A DNA stretch of 64,000 bases from Halioglobus maricola (lineage in GTDB: Bacteria > Pseudomonadota > Gammaproteobacteria > Pseudomonadales > Halieaceae). The stretch covers positions 710,501-774,500 of the forward strand of contig NZ_CP036422.1 of assembly GCF_009388985.1 (NCBI RefSeq). The letters are read 5' to 3'. The notes below the pieces were generated by a model. The model did no database searches and had not been told where the DNA came from. It worked only from the letters and a program-made list of their open reading frames with translations. Position numbers and translations under genes: made by a program. The stretch's first letter is position 1. Each line of letters opens with the position of its first letter. Shown piece by piece: positions 41,779 through 50,081 of the stretch.

Positions 41779-42732
41779 ATGACAGGCATGAGCAAATGGC
41801 TTGTTGCAGGCGGGCTGGTTATTGTGACCAGCCCGTTCTGCTATGTGGCGCAGGCACAGGACTATGTGGACGTTGAAGCCGAGCGACAGGGGCGCGAAAG
41901 CGCGCCGCAGACGGCTCCGACGGTGACTCCTGCCGCGGCCGACCCTTACGCCAGCCCGGCAAGCAGTGATCCTTATAGCGTGCAGCCAGCGCAATCTTAC
42001 CCTGCCACCAGCTACGGTATGAGCAGTGCTCCGGCGGGTGCAGCGGTAGCCGCTCCGACTGCCCAGCCAGCTGCGGCGAGTGCCGGGCAGGGCAATGTCG
42101 GCAATCTTTTCCTGCAGGTTCAGCAGTTGCAGCAGGAAGTCATGCGCCTCAATGGCATGGTCGAGGAGCAGGCAAACGAACTGCGAATCCTCAAGGCTCA
42201 GAGTCTTGAGCGCTATGTTGATCTCGACAAGCGGCTCAACGCTGGTGGGGCCAGCGGCGGATCTTCTACCGGTACCGGCGGCTCTCAGGTAGTGCCCGCT
42301 CCTGGCGCTGGTGGTTCGATTGGTAGCAGCAGCTCCACAGAGATTCCCGGTGAAGCGGACGCCTACAAATCGGCTTACGCCCAGGTTCGGAGCCAGCAGT
42401 TTGATTCTGCGGTGACGGCTTTCAATGATTTCTTGCGCAAGTATCCTGACGGTAAGTATGCACCCAACGCCCACTACTGGCTGGGCGAGCTCTATCTGGT
42501 TGTGCAGCCGCGTGACCTGGAAGGGTCGCGCCAGGCGTTTACCTTGCTGCTCGATCAGTACCCGAGTAACGGCAAGGCGCCGGACGCCATGTACAAGTTG
42601 GGCAAGGTCTACTTCGAGAAGGGTAATCGCGAGCGCGCCCGGGAGTATATGGACCAGGTGATCAGCCAATACGGCAACACCAGCAGTTCCGCGGTCAAGC
42701 TGGCCCGGGACTTTATCTCCCAGAACTACTGA
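41779..42732 (+). CDS. cpoB: Cell division coordinator CpoB (YbgF)
   Basis: Periplasmic protein of 317 residues that links Tol-Pal to septal peptidoglycan synthesis. Signal peptide (about 1-27, cleavage after AQA), an Ala/Pro-rich stretch, a short trimerising coiled coil (about 113-155), a Gly/Ser linker and three TPR-like repeats from about 200 (YKSAYAQVRSQQFDSAVTAF onward). An ATG three codons later (41788) is an equally possible start. Last gene of the tol-pal group. Confidence 0.95.
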   Translation: MTGMSKWLVAGGLVIVTSPFCYVAQAQDYVDVEAERQGRESAPQTAPTVTPAAADPYASPASSDPYSVQPAQSYPATSYGMSSAPAGAAVAAPTAQPAAASAGQGNVGNLFLQVQQLQQEVMRLNGMVEEQANELRILKAQSLERYVDLDKRLNAGGASGGSSTGTGGSQVVPAPGAGGSIGSSSSTEIPGEADAYKSAYAQVRSQQFDSAVTAFNDFLRKYPDGKYAPNAHYWLGELYLVVQPRDLEGSRQAFTLLLDQYPSNGKAPDAMYKLGKVYFEKGNRERAREYMDQVISQYGNTSSSAVKLARDFISQNY

Positions 42733-42763
42733 GATTCAGCGCGCCTGTGGGCGCGCCATTCCT

Positions 42764-43453
42764 ATGTCCGACCTATCTTTCCAATCTGCTGACGCGACTC
42801 TCAACGACGGGAAGACGCTGCGTATTACCGAAATGTTCTACTCGCTGCAGGGCGAGACGCGCACTGTGGGCTTACCGACGGTCTTTGTGCGCCTGACCGG
42901 ATGTCCGTTGCGTTGCGTCTATTGCGATACTGAATACGCTTTTAGTGGCGGTGAGATATTTTCGCTGGACCAGGTGGTCGATCAGGTGGCTGGCTGGAAG
43001 CCGTCCTATGTCACCGTCACGGGTGGTGAGCCTCTGGCCCAGCCCAATTGCCTGCCGCTGTTGAGCCGGTTGTGCGACGCCGGTTATGAGGTGTCGCTGG
43101 AAACCGGCGGTGCAATGAGCCTTGAAGGGGTGGACGAGCGTGTGGTCACAATACTCGATCTGAAGACGCCTGACTCGGGAGAGGTGGCTCGCAACGACTA
43201 CGCCAATATTCCGCTGCTCAAGCCGCAGGATCAGGTGAAGTTTGTGATATGCGGTCGGGCTGACTACGAGTGGATGCGTTTCAAGCTCGAGGAGTACCAG
43301 TTGGTGGGGCGGGTCGATGAAATCCTGCTGTCACCGAGTCACGGCCAGTTGTCGGGTCGGGAGTTGGCCCAGTGGATACTCGACGACCATTTGCCGGTGC
43401 GTCTGCAGCTTCAACTGCACAAGATTTTGTGGGACGACGAACCGGGGCATTGA
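42764..43453 (+). CDS. queE: 7-carboxy-7-deazaguanine synthase QueE
   Basis: Radical SAM enzyme of the queuosine/7-deazaguanine pathway that contracts the pterin ring of CPH4 to CDG. 229 residues. The iron-sulfur cysteines are C47, C51 and C54 in the CxxxCxxC motif, and VTGGEP lies in the SAM-binding region. It is 31 bases after cpoB and 4 bases before queC, as in many pseudomonad-like genomes. Confidence 0.96.
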   Translation: MSDLSFQSADATLNDGKTLRITEMFYSLQGETRTVGLPTVFVRLTGCPLRCVYCDTEYAFSGGEIFSLDQVVDQVAGWKPSYVTVTGGEPLAQPNCLPLLSRLCDAGYEVSLETGGAMSLEGVDERVVTILDLKTPDSGEVARNDYANIPLLKPQDQVKFVICGRADYEWMRFKLEEYQLVGRVDEILLSPSHGQLSGRELAQWILDDHLPVRLQLQLHKILWDDEPGH

Positions 43454-43457
43454 TGTA

Positions 43458-44135
43458 ATGAGCACTGAAAAGCGCGCAGTGATTCTTGTTAGCGGCGGCC
43501 TGGATTCCACCACGGTGCTGGCCATGGCTCGGGCCCAGGGCTATGCCTGTTATACGCTGAGCTTCGATTACGGCCAGCGCCACAGGGCTGAACTACTTGC
43601 AGCTGAGCGAGTGTCCGCTGTTCTGGGCGATGTCGAGCATAAGGTCGTCAAGCTGAACCTCGATTCCATCGGTGGTTCAGCCCTCACGGACACAGATCTC
43701 GCTGTGCCCGAGGAGGAGACAGAGGGCATTCCGATTACCTATGTTCCTGCCCGCAACACGGTCTTTATGTCGATTGCCCTGGGTTGGGCTGAGGTTCTCG
43801 GTGCCCAGGATATCTTCATTGGCGTCAATGCGGTGGATTACTCCGGCTATCCTGATTGCCGGCCTGAATATATTGCCGCTTTTGAGACAATGGCCAATCT
43901 TGCCACCAGGGCCGGTGTCGAGGGCCAGAAACTGAGCATTCATACACCGCTGATGGATATGGGCAAGGGCGACATCATCGCCGCCGGCGTGGCGCTGGGG
44001 GTGGATTACGAGCTCACAGTGTCGTGCTATCAGGCTGATGAAGACGGCCGGGCCTGTGGTAAATGCGACAGCTGTCGTCTGCGCCGCCAGGGCTTTGAAG
44101 ATGCTGAGGTGAGGGACCCTACACGCTATTTTTGA
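43458..44135 (+). CDS. queC: 7-cyano-7-deazaguanine synthase QueC
   Basis: ATP-dependent enzyme that converts CDG to preQ0 in queuosine synthesis. 225 residues from the ATG at 43458; an open frame reaching back into queE has no support. The PP-loop motif SGGLDS is at residues 12-17. The zinc cysteines are in the terminal SCYQ and ACGKCDSC segments. Confidence 0.97.
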   Translation: MSTEKRAVILVSGGLDSTTVLAMARAQGYACYTLSFDYGQRHRAELLAAERVSAVLGDVEHKVVKLNLDSIGGSALTDTDLAVPEEETEGIPITYVPARNTVFMSIALGWAEVLGAQDIFIGVNAVDYSGYPDCRPEYIAAFETMANLATRAGVEGQKLSIHTPLMDMGKGDIIAAGVALGVDYELTVSCYQADEDGRACGKCDSCRLRRQGFEDAEVRDPTRYF

Positions 44136-44171
44136 TAGGCCAGCCAGAGGGAAAATTTTTTCTGCAAACGC

Positions 44172-44199
44172 TTGTCTTTTGTCTCTAAATCATTACTAT
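44172..44199 (+). promoter_or_regulatory. Probable promoter of tRNA-Lys
   Basis: TTGTCT (44172-44177), a 16-base spacer and TACTAT (44194-44199) lie about 45 bases upstream of the mature tRNA 5' end. Confidence 0.5.
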
Positions 44200-44244
44200 A
44201 CGCACCTCTCTGAAGGCGCTACCCAGTTTGGCACCTGCAGATTA

Positions 44245-44320
44245 GGGCCGTTAGCTCAGTTGGTAGAGCAGTTGGCTTTTAACCAATTGGTCGCTGGTTC
44301 GAGCCCAGCACGGCCCACCA
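44245..44320 (+). tRNA. tRNA-Lys (anticodon UUU)
   Basis: 76 bases that fold into a full cloverleaf. The acceptor stem GGGCCGT pairs with ACGGCCC, the D-arm has AGTTGGTAGA, the anticodon arm GTTGG/CCAAT encloses the loop CTTTTAA, and the T-arm contains TTCGAGC. The anticodon TTT is at 44278-44280, and CCA is encoded in the gene. It is a single tRNA with its own terminator. Confidence 0.98.
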
Positions 44321-44330
44321 ATTAAGAAAG

Positions 44331-44361
44331 AAGCTCACCCTCGCGGGTGGGCTTTTTTTTT
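44331..44361 (+). terminator. Terminator of tRNA-Lys
   Basis: AAGCTCACCC (44331-44340), a TCGC loop and GGGTGGGCTT (44345-44354, one G-T pair) are followed by a run of T residues. Confidence 0.93.
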
Positions 44362-44380
44362 GTCTGGGCGTGGTTAGGGC

Positions 44381-44965
44381 TTAATCGTCATACTCCAGTG
44401 AGCGCTGCCCAGCCCCCTTTGGTGTCCCCCGCTGTTCCAGGCCATCCTGGCCGGAATCGGGCGAGGCCGTATTCAGTGACTCGGGAAGTCGCTTCAGGCC
44501 CAGTGCGCCCCAACGATGTACCGCCATCTCGCCCGTAAGGTCGCTGACGTCGACGACTTCCACGAGGCCAAACGATGGCTGTAGCGCTGCGCCCTGGCCC
44601 GCGTTCTTGTCCCACTCCGAGAAACTGGAGCCAATCAGCCGACGTTCACGGTCGAAATTTAGCAGCAGGAACTCGCCGCTGACTCTGGCGCTGCCCAGGT
44701 CTATGGCAAGAAGATCGACGCCTAGAGGGCCCAGACTGATACCCAGAGAATCTTCTACTATGACCCAGTGCTCCCAGGCCATGACATAGCCACTGCCAGT
44801 GGCCGAGACCCGGACTGGCGGTCCCAGTTGGGCCAGTGTGGCCGCTAGGCTGGTGCCCTGGGCGGGCACTGCGCTGCGACTAAGGGGTTCGCCGAGGTCA
44901 TAACTCCAGCGAGTGCAGCTCGCGAGCAGGAATACCAGCGCGCAAAGGCCCAAGACCCGTGTCAC
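44381..44965 (-). CDS. Predicted lipoprotein of unknown function
   Basis: 194 residues. A signal peptide with lipobox LLASC (cysteine 17) predicts a lipoprotein. The middle contains MAWEHWVIVEDSLGISLG and an FDRERRLIG strand, reminiscent of small BamE-like lipoproteins, but I cannot name a family. The start is GTG at 44965 and overlaps the stop of the upstream lipoprotein gene by 4 bases, so the pair is translationally coupled. Confidence 0.8.
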   Translation of the reverse strand: MTRVLGLCALVFLLASCTRWSYDLGEPLSRSAVPAQGTSLAATLAQLGPPVRVSATGSGYVMAWEHWVIVEDSLGISLGPLGVDLLAIDLGSARVSGEFLLLNFDRERRLIGSSFSEWDKNAGQGAALQPSFGLVEVVDVSDLTGEMAVHRWGALGLKRLPESLNTASPDSGQDGLEQRGTPKGAGQRSLEYDD

Positions 44966-45330
44966 GGGGTGTCCCCGGTGGCGAGGTGTGTAGCGTAATC
45001 GCTGAGTTTGTCGTCTGGCCCGAAGAAAAAGATCGCGCGATCGTACTGCGTGTCCAGCTTGAAGCGGTTGTAGACCACGAGCACGAGACCATTGCCCTTG
45101 CTTTGTTCGTAAAGGTAGTAGAGCGCGGTTTCATCCCCCAGTGCCACGACTTGAGAGGGCGGGCCCAGGGCAGTCAGCACCTGTTGGCGGGTAGTTTCCC
45201 CACGTGCAAAGCTGGCGGCTTCGACGGCTTCCCAGTTGTCCAGCACACCCCGGCGATTGTCATATTGGGCACAGGCGCCCAGCAGGGTGATTGCCAGCCC
45301 GAGGGCGCAGAAGCGTATCGTGTTTGTCAT
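44962..45330 (-). CDS. SmpA/OmlA (BamE)-like lipoprotein
   Basis: 122 residues. Lipobox LLGAC gives a lipidated cysteine at position 20. The mature domain has the BamE-like pattern of an F-x-x-G-x-TT helix, VLTALGPPSQV, then YYLYEQ and VVYNRFKLD strands. It is not the canonical bamE, so a paralogous envelope function is likely. It is the first gene of a two-gene operon on the minus strand. Confidence 0.75.
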   Translation of the reverse strand: MTNTIRFCALGLAITLLGACAQYDNRRGVLDNWEAVEAASFARGETTRQQVLTALGPPSQVVALGDETALYYLYEQSKGNGLVLVVYNRFKLDTQYDRAIFFFGPDDKLSDYATHLATGDTP

Positions 45331-45385
45331 GTAGTCCTCTCCTGAGAGGTTGTTGTGAGGTGTCCCGCTCCCATTCTACCCGGTG

Positions 45386-45414
45386 TGGCCACGCAAGTGC
45401 CTAATCTATATACT
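45386..45414 (+). promoter_or_regulatory. Possible promoter of the glycan-like island
   Basis: TGGCCA (45386-45391), a 17-base spacer and TATACT (45409-45414) stand upstream of the first sulfotransferase. A small GGCCC/GGGCC hairpin (45444-45459) lies in the leader. Confidence 0.4.
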
Positions 45415-45479
45415 GTTTCGGTTTTCTTAAAGAATTATGACCTGGCCCCAACGAGGGCCGGGCCGGGTTTCCGCAAATA

Positions 45480-46199
45480 ATGAGTAGCACACAAATCGCC
45501 GTGCCCTACAGCGAGTCTCCGCAGAAAATCGTCTGTGTCCTGGGTATGCATCGTTCCGGCACAAGCTGCCTTACCGGCTCCATGCAGGTGGCGGGCCTTG
45601 AGTTGGGCGATCACTCCACCTGGAACCCTCATAATCTCAAGGGCAACCGCGAGAACCAACACATCGTCGATATCAATGATGCGGTGCTCGAAGCCAATGG
45701 CGCGGCGTGGGACTCTCCTGCTGAATCGGTAATTTGGCCTGAGGCCCAATTGGACGCAGCCAGGGCGCTCTTCAGAGAATACGCACAGTTCGACAAGTTT
45801 GGATTCAAGGACCCTCGGACTTTGTTAACAATTGGCGGTTGGCAGTCACTGTTTCCACAGATGCAGTACATCGGTATATTTCGTCATCCTATGGTGGTGG
45901 CGCAATCTCTGCACAACCGCAGTGAACTGCCGCTGGAGACGGGGCTCTCGCTCTGGCTGCAATACAATCGACGCCTGCTGCGGGAATACCGCAAGCAGCC
46001 GTTCCCTATCCTGTGTTTTGATGAACCCCAGGACATATTTCAAGAGAAGTTGCGCAAGGCGTTGAATGCGCTTGGCCTCACGGCAGGTGAAGATACATTT
46101 TACGAGCAGCAACTCAAATCCGCACAGGGGGGTGAAGGCACACCGTTACCCTGGAACATCCGCAGGCTGTACCGCAAACTACAGCGCTTGGCAGAGTGA
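45480..46199 (+). CDS. Sulfotransferase-family protein (copy A)
   Basis: PAPS-dependent sulfotransferase-like protein, 239 residues. The 5'-phosphosulfate loop is GMHRSGTS (residues 22-29). The 3'-phosphate site is FRHP, preceded by GFKDPRTL. The KGNRENQHIVDINDAVL region fits the bacterial glycan/polysaccharide sulfotransferase-like group. No membrane segment. It is the first gene of a run of five on the plus strand and is 7 bases upstream of a GT2 gene. The acceptor is unknown. Confidence 0.85.
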   Translation: MSSTQIAVPYSESPQKIVCVLGMHRSGTSCLTGSMQVAGLELGDHSTWNPHNLKGNRENQHIVDINDAVLEANGAAWDSPAESVIWPEAQLDAARALFREYAQFDKFGFKDPRTLLTIGGWQSLFPQMQYIGIFRHPMVVAQSLHNRSELPLETGLSLWLQYNRRLLREYRKQPFPILCFDEPQDIFQEKLRKALNALGLTAGEDTFYEQQLKSAQGGEGTPLPWNIRRLYRKLQRLAE

Positions 46200-46206
46200 G
46201 GTCCCG

Positions 46207-47241
46207 ATGCTTGGGCACTTAAAAAAAATAATTAATGGAGATATACCCACCGCACCACGTGACGAGGCAAGGCCGCTGGTCAGCTTTATCGTTATTGTGT
46301 ACGACATGCCGGAGCAGGCGGAACGCACGCTGCAATCCCTGACCCCGCAGTATCAGGAGGGGGTGAGTGAACTCGACTATGAAGTAATCGTCGTGGAGAA
46401 CAAATCCGACAGCACCCTCAATCCGGATTTCCTGCGCACCCTTCCCGATAATTTTACCTATCACCTGCGCCATGAACGTGAACCCACCCCGGTGAACGCG
46501 ATCAACCACGGCGCCGGCATCAGTCGCGGCCAGTATGTGTGTGTGATGATCGACGGTGCCCGGATGGTGACGCCGGGGGTTGTGCGCAATGTGTTGCGCG
46601 GCCACCGCCTGCACGACAAGGCCGTGGTTACGGTTCCCGGCTACCATATCGGCAGTGAGTTGCAGCAGGACGCGGTAGAACACGGCTATGATATCGAACA
46701 GGATCGGCAACTGATCCGCTCGATCGGTTGGCCGCTGGAGGGTTATCGCTTATTCGATATCTCGTGCTTCAGCGGTTCCTGTGCCCCCGGATTCTTCAGA
46801 CCCAATAGTGAGAGTAACTGCATCAGTATTCCCCGGGACATCTGGGCGGCATTGGGCGGTATGGATATTCGATTTAATATTCGCGGTGGTGGCCTGGTTA
46901 ATCTGGATCTGTATAAACGAGCCTGTGAGTTTCCCGGTGTGGAGCATGTTGTGTTGTTGGGTGAGGGTACTTTTCACCAGTTCCACGGGGGTGTTACCAC
47001 CGGTGGCGAGGCGCGTTCGAAGCGCGAGGAGCTTATGACGGAAATCAAGGATCAGTACGAGGACATCCGTGGCGAAGCATACGCCAGCCCGGTTTCCACG
47101 CCCGTTTTCCTCGGTGAGCTTCCTGACCAGGCGTTGCGTTTTGTGCAGGCCTCAACAGAGCCTGTGCTGGCGCAAAGGTCTTTGCTCAACGAGCCCGAGC
47201 TAAATCTTTCAGTTATCAAAACAGGCTCAGCCAGAGCCTGA
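46207..47241 (+). CDS. Family 2-like glycosyltransferase (copy A)
   Basis: 344 residues from the ATG at 46207 (GAGG upstream). The GT-A fold starts with VSFIVIVYDMPEQAERTLQS. The metal site is reduced to a single aspartate, D116 in MIDGARM, instead of the usual DxD. A second conserved block (RGGGLVNLDLYKRA, then GEGTFHQFHGG) is shared almost residue for residue with the gene at 51125, so the two are paralogues. Sugar donor and acceptor are unknown. Probably in one operon with the sulfotransferase. Confidence 0.85.
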   Translation: MLGHLKKIINGDIPTAPRDEARPLVSFIVIVYDMPEQAERTLQSLTPQYQEGVSELDYEVIVVENKSDSTLNPDFLRTLPDNFTYHLRHEREPTPVNAINHGAGISRGQYVCVMIDGARMVTPGVVRNVLRGHRLHDKAVVTVPGYHIGSELQQDAVEHGYDIEQDRQLIRSIGWPLEGYRLFDISCFSGSCAPGFFRPNSESNCISIPRDIWAALGGMDIRFNIRGGGLVNLDLYKRACEFPGVEHVVLLGEGTFHQFHGGVTTGGEARSKREELMTEIKDQYEDIRGEAYASPVSTPVFLGELPDQALRFVQASTEPVLAQRSLLNEPELNLSVIKTGSARA

Positions 47242-47262
47242 TCAAGTTAAGCGGTTGTAACT

Positions 47263-48075
47263 ATGTCCACGAATATCTATTTCCCACCCTCGCTGCAGCG
47301 TTTTGAACCCAAGCGTATGGTGTTCAGTACCTGGGTAGATCACCTGCCTTTTGCCTACGATCTGATTGAGGCAATTCGCCCAAAGATGACGGTCGAACTT
47401 GGTGTTTACAATGGGCTGTCCTTCTTTACCTTCTGCCAATCCTTGATTGAAAATGACATCGAAGGTGTTTGCTACGGTGTTGATTGCTGGGAGGGGGACG
47501 TGCATACCGATGCCTATGACGATTCCATTTATCAGGACGTCGCCACACACGCCAGGGATCACTACCGAGGCATCACCTACCTGTTGAAGATGTATTTCAA
47601 CGAGGCGCTGAACCATTTCGAGGACGAGACGGTCGATCTTCTCCATATTGATGGCTTGCACACCTACGAGGCGGTGCAGGAAGATTTCACCAACTGGTAT
47701 CCGAAAGTCCGCCCTGGGGGCATCGTCCTGTTTCATGATGTGATGGCCAGGATCAAGGATTTCGGCGCCTGGAGGTATTTCGATGAGTTGCAGCAGTCTC
47801 AACCCGAGACGTTCCGCTTTGACCATGGTTTCGGCCTCGGTGTGCTGCGTAAACCCGGCGGTGATCGCACGGCACCCGAACACCCGCTGTTGCAACTGTT
47901 GTTCTCGGAAGATGAGGATGAGCGTCGTAAACTCAAGCAACTTTATGTGCACGCTTCCCATTTCCTCGAGGCGAGGCGTCAGGCGAATCGCTTCAAAGCT
48001 ATGGCCGGCAAAGGCAACAAGAAAGGCGGCCAGGGTAAAACGGAAACCTCAGACCCAGCAGCACAGCAGGCCTGA
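47263..48075 (+). CDS. Class I SAM-dependent methyltransferase-like protein (Methyltransf_24 type)
   Basis: 270 residues. SAM site TVELGVYNGLSFFTF (motif I) is followed by YGVDCWEGD, then LLHIDGLHTYEAVQEDF and PGGIVLFHDV. This is the Methyltransf_24/cephalosporin-hydroxylase-like group common in polysaccharide clusters. The C-terminal tail is lysine/glycine-rich. It is 21 bases after the GT2 gene, likely in the same operon. The methyl acceptor is unknown. Confidence 0.84.
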   Translation: MSTNIYFPPSLQRFEPKRMVFSTWVDHLPFAYDLIEAIRPKMTVELGVYNGLSFFTFCQSLIENDIEGVCYGVDCWEGDVHTDAYDDSIYQDVATHARDHYRGITYLLKMYFNEALNHFEDETVDLLHIDGLHTYEAVQEDFTNWYPKVRPGGIVLFHDVMARIKDFGAWRYFDELQQSQPETFRFDHGFGLGVLRKPGGDRTAPEHPLLQLLFSEDEDERRKLKQLYVHASHFLEARRQANRFKAMAGKGNKKGGQGKTETSDPAAQQA

Positions 48076-48105
48076 GTTCCCTGAATTCTTTTTAACCTGA
48101 TTCCC

Positions 48106-50007
48106 GTGATCCGCGCTGGATCGACATACGTCCTGCTTGTACTTGCGCTCTTTCTGAGTGCCTGTGACAAGCAGGGCACTGAAGCCCCAACCGCTCCCGA
48201 TAAGCCCAACATACTTTTCATTCTTGTGGATGATATGGGCTATGGGGATCTGGGGATCAACGGCTCCTCTGCCAGTTTAACGCCAGCGTTAGACCAGTTT
48301 GCCCGTCAGGGTATCCGCTATACGCGCAACTACGTCGACAGTACCTGCGCCGCCAGCCGTGCGGGAATACTCACGGGCAGGCCGCCGCTTCAGCTCGGAT
48401 TTCGCCCGCAGGGGTTTGGTATCAATCCCGGTCTGGAGACACTGCCTGAGCTACTGCGCAGCGCTGGATACTCCACTCATCATTTTGGCAAGTGGCACCT
48501 GGGCCATATAGCCGAAGCCAGTTGGCCGTTGGCACAGGGTTTCGACAGTTTTTTCGGTTTTCTTACCCAGTTTCTACTGCGCGGTCCCCATACGGCGCCG
48601 GAGTTCTCGATTGGTCGACCGACATATCACAACCCCTGGCTACAGCGAAATGATGAGTTTCCTGAGCCCTATAAAGGTCACCTGTCGAATATTGTTTTGG
48701 CCCGGGTACTTGAATTCATTGAGTCAGCCGATGCCCGGACCAGCCCCTGGTTCCTCAACTATTGGACATATCTACCGCATCATCCGTTGCAACCAGGCGC
48801 CCGTTTTGCGCAGCGTTTCGAAGATACACCAGCGGGCCGTTACAAGGCGATGTTGGCGCAGATGGATGACAATATTTCGCAAGTGTTGGCGGCTCTCGAG
48901 TTGGCGGGCCTGAGTGAGCGGACCCTGGTTATGGTGGTCAGTGACAACGGTGGCACGGCCCGGCATATCGACAGCAACGCCCCGTTTTCGGGCACCAAAA
49001 TGAGTTTTCAGGAAGGAGGTGTGCGCACCCCGATGCTGGTCCGCTGGCCCGATGGTATTGGGAGCGGCACGGTGGACAGTACGGTTGTCTCTTACCTGGA
49101 CTACCTTCCCACTCTGGTGACTGCAGCGGGCGGGCAACTGCCTGCAGGATTGCGCGGACGCGACTTGAGGGCACTCGCTGAGGGCAGTGCGCTGGAGCCG
49201 CGAGCACTGTATTGGGATGCGGGCACATTCGAGCACTCAGCCTGGTCGATACTCTCTTCAGATGGCCGTTGGCGTGTGCATCGGAACTTTCTCGGTGACC
49301 CCGTCTTGAATGATTTCTCCGCCGACCCCTCCGGCACTAAGGATCTCGCCCTCGAAAGGCCCGATGTGCTGGCTGCACAGGTTGAAGCTTTTCAACGCTG
49401 GCGCCGCAGTGCCCGGGAACTGCGGCTGGCGTTTGAGATCAATGGTGACAATGGCAGGGGTATTCTGACGGGCGAAGATTTTCAGCGAGCTCCCGGGGCG
49501 ACGGGCTTTAGTTTCGGCTTAGGGCTGGTGCCCGCCAATGCAGCATCGGATGCGAAACAGGTGATTGTGAGCCAGCCTGGGAAGTGGGAGTTGTGGCAGG
49601 AAGATGGACAGATTTTTGTGCGGGCCGCAGGGCTGGAGATCGCCGCTCCAGCCTTGCCTCCCGGCCGATGTTCGTCGATTGTGGTGAGCAGTGAAATTAA
49701 TTTTAGTTATATAGCGCCGCAGAAGAGCTATGCGATACTCGACCTGTATATAGACGGACAGCTCGCGGGCAGCGCCCGCAAGTCGAAGCCCGTGCCGCCA
49801 GAAGGCGGTTTTTCCATCCCTACCTACATAGGCATGAGCGAAGACGGCCAATTACCGTTCCATGGCCGCCTGGGTCGCCCTGTCATCCTCAATGAAAAGC
49901 TGGTGTCTGACGAGGTCGCGGACCCGTGGATTCAGAATGGAGTGTCCGGTCTGGCGGCTCGGTTGTGCGACTCGGTGGCGACGGAAGTTATTGAGCCAGG
50001 TCAGTGA
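48106..50007 (+). CDS. Lipoprotein sulfatase with C-terminal LamG-like domain
   Basis: Sulfate-ester hydrolase, 633 residues. Lipobox LSAC gives a lipidated C20, so it is anchored to the envelope. The type I sulfatase core has the metal aspartates D42 and D43 and the formylglycine motif C81-A-A-S-R85. HFGKWHLGH and VSDNGGT complete the core. Residues after about 430 form a beta-rich region (YAILDLYIDGQLAG, FHGRLGRPVILNEKL) resembling a LamG/concanavalin carbohydrate-binding domain. The start is GTG at 48106. A formylglycine-generating enzyme is needed but is not in the window. Confidence 0.9.
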   Translation: MIRAGSTYVLLVLALFLSACDKQGTEAPTAPDKPNILFILVDDMGYGDLGINGSSASLTPALDQFARQGIRYTRNYVDSTCAASRAGILTGRPPLQLGFRPQGFGINPGLETLPELLRSAGYSTHHFGKWHLGHIAEASWPLAQGFDSFFGFLTQFLLRGPHTAPEFSIGRPTYHNPWLQRNDEFPEPYKGHLSNIVLARVLEFIESADARTSPWFLNYWTYLPHHPLQPGARFAQRFEDTPAGRYKAMLAQMDDNISQVLAALELAGLSERTLVMVVSDNGGTARHIDSNAPFSGTKMSFQEGGVRTPMLVRWPDGIGSGTVDSTVVSYLDYLPTLVTAAGGQLPAGLRGRDLRALAEGSALEPRALYWDAGTFEHSAWSILSSDGRWRVHRNFLGDPVLNDFSADPSGTKDLALERPDVLAAQVEAFQRWRRSARELRLAFEINGDNGRGILTGEDFQRAPGATGFSFGLGLVPANAASDAKQVIVSQPGKWELWQEDGQIFVRAAGLEIAAPALPPGRCSSIVVSSEINFSYIAPQKSYAILDLYIDGQLAGSARKSKPVPPEGGFSIPTYIGMSEDGQLPFHGRLGRPVILNEKLVSDEVADPWIQNGVSGLAARLCDSVATEVIEPGQ

Positions 50008-50081
50008 ACGTGCGGGCCAGAAAACGCTAGCATTGGCTCCTGCAACGATATTCCGGGCTGTGTGCCCGCGGTGAGAGAACT

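Noticed and set aside
44347..44538. 63-residue plus-strand frame after tRNA-Lys
   Set aside because: It overlaps the tRNA terminator and the minus-strand lipoprotein gene and has no ribosome-binding site.
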